From positions 1 to 5,457 of the forward strand of contig JAFGGR010000133.1 of assembly GCA_016930475.1 (NCBI GenBank): a stretch of DNA of 5,457 nt, written 5' to 3'. The notes beneath the pieces were generated by a model. That model saw nothing but the letters and a program-made list of their open reading frames with translations. It made no database searches and was not told where the DNA came from. The translations under genes and the position numbers were made by a program. This DNA is from Clostridiales bacterium (GTDB lineage Bacteria; Bacillota; Clostridia; Saccharofermentanales; Saccharofermentanaceae). Below are positions 1 through 5,139 of this stretch, piece by piece (within the stretch, counting starts at the first letter, position 1; every line of letters begins with the position of its first letter).

Positions 1-611
1 GTCTGCATCAGGATCTTACTTTCGTTATCGATTTGAAGACCGGTACAGTCGGCGGTCAAACCGGTCCCGATCCTGGAAGCCACTCTCGGCGCCAGAGATC
101 GGCCGTACGCCGTTGCGCCCATCAGGACGATCTCCGGCTTGTAGGTTCGGATCAATTGCGCGAAAACGTCGGTATACGATTCGTCGTTGAAGTCCCGAAG
201 CGTCGGATCGTCGACGACATATACGTTATCCGCGCCGTGAGCGATCAGGACCTCTGCGGCAGAGTCCAGTTTCTCGCCGATCAGAACGGCGGAGAGCTCG
301 ACTCCGAGCTTGTCGGCAAGCTTTCTTCCTTCGCCCAGCAGTTCGAGCGCGACGTTTGAGGCGATGCTATCCTTCTGCTCGGCAAAGATCCAGACGCCCT
401 TGTAGGCGGACAGATCCACGGAGGGTCCCATTTCGTCCTGAATAAAATCGATCGCGAAAAACTTGCAGGAAGATACACAAGCACCGCATAAGGTACAGTT
501 GTCCATGATCACCGCTTTTTTATTCACGACTTTGATCGCTCCGAAAGGGCAAGAGGCGACACAGAGTTTACAGCCCACACATTTTTCGGGAATGATTCGA
601 ATACTTGTCAT
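1..611 (-). CDS. etfA: Electron transfer flavoprotein subunit alpha with N-terminal 2x[4Fe-4S] ferredoxin domain (partial, C-terminus outside window)
   Basis: Reading leftward from ATG at 611, the frame stays open to the window edge (203 codons). It begins MTSIRIIPEKCVGC. Two ferredoxin-type cluster motifs are visible: Cys11, 14, 17, 21 (CVGCKLCVASCP) and Cys39, 42, 45, 49 (CTLCGACVSSC). From about residue 70 (KGVWIFAEQ) the Etf-alpha domain I fold begins, including ATAYGRSLAPRVASRIGTGL at 166-185, a typical Etf-alpha segment. The C-terminal FAD-binding domain II (roughly 190-200 residues in relatives) lies off the left edge. Family knowledge: EtfA forms a heterodimer with EtfB in the cytoplasm. 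Forms with an extra ferredoxin domain occur in anaerobes, for example CarE of the caffeyl-CoA reductase complex, where the clusters probably pass electrons to or from ferredoxin. The start lies 5 bp after the etfB stop, and an imperfect purine-rich site (GGGGGA, 621-626) overlaps the end of etfB, suggesting translational coupling. The family call is secure; the bifurcating role is inferred. Confidence 0.95.
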   Translation of the reverse strand, partial: MTSIRIIPEKCVGCKLCVASCPFGAIKVVNKKAVIMDNCTLCGACVSSCKFFAIDFIQDEMGPSVDLSAYKGVWIFAEQKDSIASNVALELLGEGRKLADKLGVELSAVLIGEKLDSAAEVLIAHGADNVYVVDDPTLRDFNDESYTDVFAQLIRTYKPEIVLMGATAYGRSLAPRVASRIGTGLTADCTGLQIDNESKILMQ

Positions 612-616
612 CTGAA

Positions 617-1414
617 TTATTCCCCCGCTTTCATAAAATGCATTGAAAGAAGCCGGTCGGTGAGTTTCCGGGCTTGTTCTTCCGGCGTCCCCTCAAACAT
701 CTCGCTCTGGACATCATGGACCGGCACAAAGGTTTGGATCACCTGGGTCGGCGATCCCTGAAGGCCGCACTGCGCCTTGTCGGCGCCGACATCATCGGCC
801 GTCCATACGGCGACTTCCGCCTTCTTGGCTCTCATCATTCCCTTCAGGGACGGAAGGCGGGGCTCGTTGATTTCTTTTACTACGGTGATCAGGGCGGGAA
901 GCGTTAATTCGATATCGTCATAACCGTCGTCGGTCAGCCTTTGACATTGGATCCGTCCGTCGCCGATCCCGGTTATTTTACGCACATAAGTCGCGTGCGG
1001 GATCCCGAGCTTTTCGGCAAGACTCGGTCCGACCTGAGCGGTGTCGCCGTCGGTCGCCTGTTTGCCGCAGATGATCAGATCATACTCCCCGATCTTGCGA
1101 ATGCCCATCGAAAGAGCGTACGCCGTAGCGAGTGTGTCCGCGCCGGCAAACGCCCGATCGCTCAGCAATACACAGTCGTCCGCACCCAGAGCGACGGTTT
1201 GTTTGAGCATGTCCGCGACGGCGGGGATCCCCATACTGACGACCGTCACTTTGCCTTCGGTCCGATCCTTGATTCGAAGACCCTCCTCGACCGCATATGT
1301 GTCGAACGGATTGATCACGGATTCGATTCCCTCACGAATGATCGTGTTGGTTTCCTTGTTCATTTTGACTTCCGTCGTGGCCGGAACTTGCTTAACACAG
1401 ACAATGATATTCAA
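617..1414 (-). CDS. etfB: Electron transfer flavoprotein subunit beta, bifurcating type
   Basis: A complete 265-aa protein, the usual length for EtfB. It starts MNIIVCVKQVP, the standard opening of the family. It carries GKQATDGDTAQVGP (117-130), the nucleotide-binding loop in the DGDTAQVGP form seen in anaerobe Etfs that bind a second FAD, in place of the AMP-binding form of mitochondrial-type Etfs. The family signature region VVKEINEPRLPSLKGMMRAK spans 178-197. The start codon is TTG, not ATG: AAGGAG at 1423-1428 sits 8 nt upstream and the protein aligns from residue 1. EtfB pairs with EtfA, encoded immediately downstream. In bifurcating complexes the FAD in EtfB takes a hydride from NADH and splits the electron pair between ferredoxin and the acyl-CoA dehydrogenase. 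The 60-bp gap to the upstream dehydrogenase and the 5-bp gap to etfA support one operon. The bifurcating assignment rests on motif and context, not on measured activity. Confidence 0.95.
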   Translation of the reverse strand: MNIIVCVKQVPATTEVKMNKETNTIIREGIESVINPFDTYAVEEGLRIKDRTEGKVTVVSMGIPAVADMLKQTVALGADDCVLLSDRAFAGADTLATAYALSMGIRKIGEYDLIICGKQATDGDTAQVGPSLAEKLGIPHATYVRKITGIGDGRIQCQRLTDDGYDDIELTLPALITVVKEINEPRLPSLKGMMRAKKAEVAVWTADDVGADKAQCGLQGSPTQVIQTFVPVHDVQSEMFEGTPEEQARKLTDRLLSMHFMKAGE

Positions 1415-1422
1415 AGTTGATA

Positions 1423-1428
1423 CTCCTT
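1423..1428 (-). promoter_or_regulatory. Ribosome binding site that fixes the TTG start of etfB
   Basis: On the minus strand the sequence reads AAGGAG, then the 8-nt spacer TATCAACT, then TTG. This is a near-ideal Shine-Dalgarno site and spacing. No in-frame ATG nearby gives a correct EtfB N-terminus, so it supports the rare TTG initiation codon. Confidence 0.8.
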
Positions 1429-1474
1429 AACGCGCAAATGATTTTCGAAAAAGAATCAGTCTGATTGACCCAAC

Positions 1475-2632
1475 CTAGTGACTCGCCGAGAACTCCTTCA
1501 GGAGATTCAGCGCGATGATATTTCTCTGGATCTGGTTGGTGCCCTCGTAGATCTGGGTGATCTTCGCGTCTCTCATCATTTTCTCGACCGGGTATTCCTT
1601 CATGTATCCGTAACCGCCTAAGATCTGTACGGCATCCGTCGTCACCTTCATCGCGGTATCCGACGCCATGACTTTGCACATCGCGGAGTCCTTGGAGATG
1701 TTTTTCGCTCCGGAATCGATAAATTTGCACGTCGCGTATACGAGGGCTCTCGCCGCCTCGATCTGGATCGCCATGTCGGCGAGGATATGCTGAACAGCCT
1801 GAAACGAGGAGATCGTCGAGCCGAACTGCTCTCTTTCCTTGGAATACTTCACCGCTTCATTCATCGCGCCGGTCGCGATGCCCAAGGCCTGCGCCGCGAC
1901 GCCGGGTCGCGTCCGGTCGAGCGTCTTCATCGCGACGATGAAGCCGGCGCCTTCCTTGGACAACAGGTTCTCTTTGGGAACTCTGCAATTATCGAAAACG
2001 AGCTCCCGTGTGCAGGACGCCCGGATACCCATCTTATTTTCTTTCTTACCGAACGTGAATCCGGGTGTGTCTTTCTCGACAATAAATGCCGAAAAGCCTC
2101 TGGAACCCTTTGTTCTGTCCGTGCAAGCGACGACGGTATAGATCTCCGCCTCTCCGCCGTTCGTGATCCATTGCTTGGTCCCGTTCAGGACATATTCGTC
2201 GCCGTCAAGCGTCGCGGTCGTGCGAATGCCGGATGCGTCGCTCCCGGCACCGGCTTCCGTCAGTCCGAAGGCGGCAAGCTTCTTCCCGGCCGCGATATCC
2301 GGCAGATATTTTTGCTTCTGCTCGTCATTTCCGAAAAGGATGATCGGAAACGCGCCGAGTCCCGTCGCCGCATAGGACAGGGAAATCCCGCCGCAAGCCC
2401 GGCTCAGCTCTTCGACGACCAGCGACATTTCGAAAATGCCCCCGCCGAGCCCGCCGTATTTCTCCTCGATATACACGCCGCAAAGATCTGAAGCGGCTAA
2501 AATTTTCATGATATCGTGCGGAAAAGTTCCTTCTTCGTCATATTGGATCGCCAGCGGTCTGATTTTCTCGTCCGCGATCTGTGCCGCCAGTTCTTTGATC
2601 ATCGTTTGCTCTTCGGTCAAAAAATAGTTCAT
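1475..2632 (-). CDS. Acyl-CoA dehydrogenase (short/medium-chain, Etf-linked)
   Basis: A complete 385-aa FAD flavoprotein of the acyl-CoA dehydrogenase family, the usual size. From M at 2632 it starts MNYFLTEEQTMI. Visible motifs: FGLTEAGAGSDASG (122-135) and WITNGG (155-160), which contact flavin and substrate; the C-terminal run GGYGYMKEYPVEKMMRD (339-355); and IYEGTNQIQR (361-370), with the expected catalytic base Glu363. On the preceding active-site helix the sequence is LDRTRPGVAAQALG (238-251). Its Thr-Arg-Pro resembles medium-chain enzymes (Thr255 in MCAD), whereas butyryl-type enzymes have Gly-Arg-x-Gly. Two ATGs lie six bases apart (2638 and 2632). The AAGGAG site is 2 nt from the first and 8 nt from the second, so 2632 is preferred. 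It leads the operon with etfB and etfA, matching dehydrogenase/EtfBA complexes that reduce an enoyl-CoA with NADH while reducing ferredoxin. Butyryl-, acryloyl-, caffeyl- or another acyl-CoA are all possible substrates. Confidence 0.93.
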   Translation of the reverse strand: MNYFLTEEQTMIKELAAQIADEKIRPLAIQYDEEGTFPHDIMKILAASDLCGVYIEEKYGGLGGGIFEMSLVVEELSRACGGISLSYAATGLGAFPIILFGNDEQKQKYLPDIAAGKKLAAFGLTEAGAGSDASGIRTTATLDGDEYVLNGTKQWITNGGEAEIYTVVACTDRTKGSRGFSAFIVEKDTPGFTFGKKENKMGIRASCTRELVFDNCRVPKENLLSKEGAGFIVAMKTLDRTRPGVAAQALGIATGAMNEAVKYSKEREQFGSTISSFQAVQHILADMAIQIEAARALVYATCKFIDSGAKNISKDSAMCKVMASDTAMKVTTDAVQILGGYGYMKEYPVEKMMRDAKITQIYEGTNQIQRNIIALNLLKEFSASH

Positions 2633-2640
2633 ATTCATTT

Positions 2641-2646
2641 CTCCTT
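2641..2646 (-). promoter_or_regulatory. Ribosome binding site of the acyl-CoA dehydrogenase
   Basis: AAGGAG on the minus strand. The spacer is 2 nt to the ATG at 2638 and 8 nt to the ATG at 2632. Only the second spacing is normal, which favours the shorter 385-aa protein. Confidence 0.75.
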
Positions 2647-2655
2647 ATTGCGAGC

Positions 2656-2685
2656 GTAACCGCGGATCACACCTGATCCGGTCAC
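2656..2685 (-). promoter_or_regulatory. Leader hairpin / inverted repeat upstream of the acyl-CoA dehydrogenase operon
   Basis: On the minus strand GTGACCGGATCA, loop GGTG, then TGATCC-gc-GGTTAC can fold into a 12-bp stem with a 2-nt bulge and one G-T (G-U in RNA) wobble. Its core, CGGATCA-GGTG-TGATCCG (2663-2680), is a perfect 7-bp inverted repeat. It ends 9 nt before the AAGGAG site and begins about 12 nt after the start point implied by the predicted promoter. It could be an mRNA 5' stem-loop, or an operator for a dimeric repressor at DNA level. No U-tract follows, so it is not a standard terminator. The structure is directly visible; the function is unknown. Confidence 0.6.
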
Positions 2686-2703
2686 GTCAGAACCATATGG
2701 ATG

Positions 2704-2732
2704 AGTATATTACAAATGGAAATCAGGCGCAA
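2704..2732 (-). promoter_or_regulatory. Predicted sigma-70 promoter for the acyl-CoA dehydrogenase-etfBA operon
   Basis: On the minus strand TTGCGC (2732-2727) lies 17 bp from TATACT (2709-2704). The -10 matches consensus at 5 of 6 positions; the -35 matches only TTG. Transcription would start near 2697-2699 and give a leader of about 65 nt carrying the hairpin. It sits in an AT-rich stretch directly upstream of the operon, where a promoter is expected. Confidence 0.5.
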
Positions 2733-2735
2733 GAA

Positions 2736-2876
2736 TTACTTTGATTTACGAATAATTTGAAGATCATTATTTTTGGAGGGTCTGTGAACCATCGGCTTGA
2801 TGGCCCCGTCCTCTTCATTTTTCGTGCTCATTTTTGAACACTGACGATTTTTCCATCTGTTTCTCATAGCAATCAT
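2736..2876 (-). CDS. Possible small hydrophilic ORF (46 aa), doubtful
   Basis: An open frame from ATG at 2876 to TAA at 2736-2738, on the same strand as its neighbours and 28 bp after the MFS pseudogene stop. The product is short, basic and hydrophilic, beginning MIAMRNRWKNRQ and ending NNDLQIIRKSK. It has no membrane segment and no motif I recognise. A weak GAGGG lies 6 nt before the ATG. It stops just before the predicted -35 of the next operon. The AT-rich, low-constraint sequence makes a chance ORF, or decayed remains of a longer gene, at least as likely as a real gene. Confidence 0.2.
   Translation of the reverse strand: MIAMRNRWKNRQCSKMSTKNEEDGAIKPMVHRPSKNNDLQIIRKSK
2751..2771. repeat. 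AT-rich dyad AATAAT-N9-ATTATT upstream of the operon promoter
   Basis: A 6-bp inverted repeat separated by 9 bases, about 20 bp upstream of the predicted -35. Part of it (2758-2772) resembles a Fur-family box at about 10 of 14 defined positions, but such matches arise easily in AT-rich DNA. The doubtful small ORF overlaps it. The rest of the 2639-2904 gap shows only a minor CCATC-N5-GATGG dyad near 2791-2805. Confidence 0.25.
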
Positions 2877-2904
2877 AAAATGCCCTCGTTACAGTTCAGT
2901 GCAG

Positions 2905-3467
2905 TTATTTTATGCCTGCTTTGATGTGAAGCACTGTTAACAGGAGCAATTCGATGATTGAAGTTGTTCCGGCCACAAAGAATGCGGGGAAAAAGGAGCC
3001 GGTAATATCCCAAAGCCATGATCCCGCCAAACTTGTGATGGCACCGATGGAAAATGCGCTAAACACAAGTCCGTAATTAACGCCCAAATATTTCGACCCG
3101 CATCGGGCGGCGACGATGACCGGGAACAGCCCAAAAGTAACCGCATAGCCTAAACCTAAGAAAAGCGAACACAGAATCAACATAAAGAGATTTACCGCCA
3201 CCCATGGAAGTGCAAAAAAATCGATCGCTTGGATCGTATAGATGACAAACATGATCTTCAGCGTTCCTACACGATCCGACAGATACCCAACCAAGGGTCG
3301 TCCAAACCGTTGACGAAAGAATAGGTTGAAATAGCGGTCGCGGCAATTGCCGGGGTTAAATTGAGCTTAACTTCTCCGTATGCGGTGATAATGCCGATTG
3401 CCGTCAATCCTCCGCCGATAACCATTGCCAGCGCCAGCCACAAAATATAGAAAAAGGGGGTTTTCAA
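2905..3467 (-). pseudogene. OFA-family (oxalate/formate antiporter-like) MFS transporter, C-terminal half, frameshifted
   Basis: Two adjacent frames together encode about 187 residues matching the second half (TM7-TM12) of an OFA-type major facilitator transporter of roughly 400 aa. The first piece (from 3467) begins LKTPFFYILWLALAMVIGGG and runs to FVNGL. The second continues GRPLVGYLSDRVGTLK, the conserved cytoplasmic loop motif, and then KYLGVNYGLVFSAFSIGA and further membrane segments, ending at TAA 2905-2907. Joining them needs one extra G in the TTGG at 3302-3305 (minus strand), so a single-base deletion broke the frame. The whole N-terminal half is also absent: upstream of 3467 the frame runs through unrelated residues (CINCKIPGGF) to a stop, and no ribosome binding site is visible. 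The frameshift could be a sequencing error; the missing half cannot. Substrate unknown; the family moves small organic acids such as oxalate and formate. Confidence 0.82.
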
Positions 3468-3507
3468 AAAACCGCCGGGAATCTTGCAGTTGATGCACGA
3501 AAATGTC

Positions 3508-3518
3508 AGGTGCCACCT
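3508..3518. repeat. 11-bp palindrome AGGTG-C-CACCT near the transporter breakpoint
   Basis: AGGTG, one central base, CACCT. A further GGTGC (3509-3513) and GCACC (3527-3531) form an inverted repeat across an A-tract. It lies within about 40 bp of where homology to the MFS transporter ends. It could be the scar or end of a mobile element or REP-like repeat, but no second copy is in the window to test this. Confidence 0.3.
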
Positions 3519-3520
3519 TC

Positions 3521-3566
3521 AAAAAAGCACCCGATGCCGCCGGATCAACTCGCCGGTTCCCCCGGC
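3521..3566 (-). terminator. Possible weak terminator downstream of catalase
   Basis: On the minus strand, just after the catalase stop, GCCGG-GGGAA-CCGGC (3566-3552) forms a 5-bp GC stem. A run of six T (3526-3521) follows 25 nt later, preceded only by a 3-bp GCA/TGC stem. The T-run is not directly behind the strong stem, so this is not a classical intrinsic terminator. Confidence 0.3.
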
Positions 3567-3580
3567 CACGCTCTTTATAT

Positions 3581-5098
3581 CTACGCCATCTCCTCGGAAA
3601 GTGTCGCCTGATTCAGTTCGGAATGACTGAGCTTTGAGAGTTCCTTGACCTTGTCGAAGGACAGGCCGGCCGCCATCGAAAAACGCTCGCCGTATTCGGG
3701 ATCCGCCAGATAGCAGTGCGCGGCATGGCGGTACTTGATGTTTTTTGTGACGGAGGCCATGTCCGCCGCGGTATTTTCGATGAGGAGCTGTCTCTTGTCC
3801 TCGGTCATCACCCGCCAGAGGTTTCCGCCCGCGCGGAAGCAGTTGTCGGTCGGGTCGTCCTTGGGATCGAAGCGGTACATAGCCCCCTCCAGATCCAAAG
3901 GCGGCTCCATGACCTCCGGCTGAGCAGTCCAGACGCCGTAACTGTTCGGGGTATACGCCGGTGCGCGACCATAGTTGCCGTCGACGCGCATCGCGCCGTC
4001 CCGATGATAATCGTTGACGGGGACCTTCGCCCGGTTTACGGGGATCTGATTATAGTTGACGCCCAGGCGATACCGGTGCGCATCTCCGTAGGAAAAGAGC
4101 CTTCCCTGAAGGAAGCGGTCCGGACTGAAGCCGATGCCGGGAACGACGTGTGCGGGGGTAAACGCGGCCTGCTCCACCTCGGCGAAGAAGTTCTCCGGAT
4201 TGCGGTTGAGCTCCAGGACACCCACCTCGATCAGCGGGTATTCCGCGTGTCCCCATATCTTAGTGATGTCAAAGGGGTTCTCATGGTGATTCCTAGCCTG
4301 TTCCTCGGTCATGATCTGAACATACATCGTCCATTTGGGAAAGTCGCCCCGCTCGATCGCCTCGTAAAGATCCTTGCCGTTATACTCGCGGTCCATGCCG
4401 TTGATTTTCGCGGCCTCTTCGTTACTAAGGTTCTTAATCCCCTGCTGTGTCCTGAAATGAAACTTGCACCAGACGCGTTCGTTCTTTTCGTTATAGAAGG
4501 AATACGTGTGTTCGCCGTAAAAGTGCATGTTCCGGAACGATGCGGGAATTCCTCGGTCGCTCATGACGACGGTGACCTGATGAAAGCATTCCGGCAGAAT
4601 GGTCCAGAAGTCCCAGTTGTTTTGCGCGGAGCGGCGGCCGGTGTGCGGGTCGCGCTTGACAGCGCGGTTCAAATCGGCAAAATTGTGTACATCGCGGATG
4701 AAGAACGTCGGCGTGTTGTTGCCGACCATATCCCAGTTCCCCTCCTCGGTATAGAACTTCACGGCGACGCCGCGGATGTCCCGCTCGCAATCGGCTGCAC
4801 CACGCTCCCCCGCCACGGTCGAAAAGCGGATAAACAACTCGGTTTCCGCTCCGGGCGCGAGCACCTTTGCCTTCGTATACTTCGAGATATCGTGCGTCAC
4901 GGTAAGTTTGCCGTACGCGCCCCAACCCTTGGCGTGCATGCGGCGTTCCGGGATCACCTCGCGGTTGAAATGCGCCATTTTTTCCATCAGCCACACATCC
5001 TGCATGACGACGGGGCCGCGGGGACCCGCGGTGATCGCGTTTTCATTGTCGGCGACCGGTGCGCCGACCTCGTTGGTCAGTTTCTTATAGTCGTCCAT
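3581..5098 (-). CDS. katA: Haem catalase, small-subunit monofunctional type
   Basis: A complete 505-aa protein that converts hydrogen peroxide to water and oxygen in the cytoplasm. It starts MDDYKKLTNEVGAP. Active-site region: FNREVIPERRMHAKGWGAYG (44-63) with the distal catalytic His55, and VGNNTPTFFIRD (125-136) with Asn128. The proximal haem-ligand motif RLFSYGDAH (333-341), with Tyr337, fits the family signature, and HRYRLGVNYNQIPVN follows. The length fits small-subunit catalases; there is no flavodoxin-like C-terminal extension of the large-subunit class and no signal peptide. The frame is open a further 109 codons upstream, but that stretch has low-complexity Arg/Pro-rich content, overlaps another real coding frame, and is bypassed by AAAGGAG 7 nt before the ATG at 5098. 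A membrane-protein gene ends 41 bp upstream on the same strand, so co-transcription is possible. I see no clear PerR box or separate promoter in the gap. Its likely role is peroxide defence, useful to an anaerobe with oxygen-sensitive flavin and Fe-S enzymes. Confidence 0.97.
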   Translation of the reverse strand: MDDYKKLTNEVGAPVADNENAITAGPRGPVVMQDVWLMEKMAHFNREVIPERRMHAKGWGAYGKLTVTHDISKYTKAKVLAPGAETELFIRFSTVAGERGAADCERDIRGVAVKFYTEEGNWDMVGNNTPTFFIRDVHNFADLNRAVKRDPHTGRRSAQNNWDFWTILPECFHQVTVVMSDRGIPASFRNMHFYGEHTYSFYNEKNERVWCKFHFRTQQGIKNLSNEEAAKINGMDREYNGKDLYEAIERGDFPKWTMYVQIMTEEQARNHHENPFDITKIWGHAEYPLIEVGVLELNRNPENFFAEVEQAAFTPAHVVPGIGFSPDRFLQGRLFSYGDAHRYRLGVNYNQIPVNRAKVPVNDYHRDGAMRVDGNYGRAPAYTPNSYGVWTAQPEVMEPPLDLEGAMYRFDPKDDPTDNCFRAGGNLWRVMTEDKRQLLIENTAADMASVTKNIKYRHAAHCYLADPEYGERFSMAAGLSFDKVKELSKLSHSELNQATLSEEMA

Positions 5099-5105
5099 GA
5101 TGATT

Positions 5106-5112
5106 CTCCTTT
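5106..5112 (-). promoter_or_regulatory. Ribosome binding site that fixes the catalase start
   Basis: AAAGGAG followed by the 7-nt spacer AATCATC and ATG. This sets the start at 5098 and rules out the longer in-frame extension to 5425. Confidence 0.85.
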
Positions 5113-5139
5113 CGGTGGTTTGAATCGTTCGGTCGTCGT

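Larger units (their letters stand above)
3468..3580. other. Intergenic segment between catalase and the transporter remnant
   Basis: No gene is supported here. The right part is GC-rich catalase 3' flank with a 5-bp stem-loop. The left part changes to AT-richer sequence and meets the broken transporter around 3470-3500, the likely breakpoint of the deletion or rearrangement that removed the transporter's first half. Confidence 0.5.

Noticed and set aside
33..359. 108-codon plus-strand frame at the left edge, and the 67-codon minus-strand frame at 281-484
   Set aside because: Both are off-frame to the ferredoxin-EtfA reading frame, which carries all eight cluster cysteines and the Etf-alpha segment.
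941..1420. 159- and 129-codon plus-strand frames
   Set aside because: Antisense shadows of etfB with no family features.
1392..1730. 112-codon minus-strand frame spanning the dehydrogenase-etfB gap
   Set aside because: It is off-frame with the conserved dehydrogenase C-terminus (GYGYMKEYP to IYEGTNQIQR) and overlaps the etfB start; a shadow.
1787..2491. 234-codon plus-strand frame
   Set aside because: Antisense shadow of the acyl-CoA dehydrogenase; Arg-rich composition and no motif.
2758..2772. Fur/PerR-like box upstream of the operon
   Set aside because: Only about 10 of 14 positions match, in AT-rich DNA, and it is far from the catalase, the gene where peroxide control would be expected.
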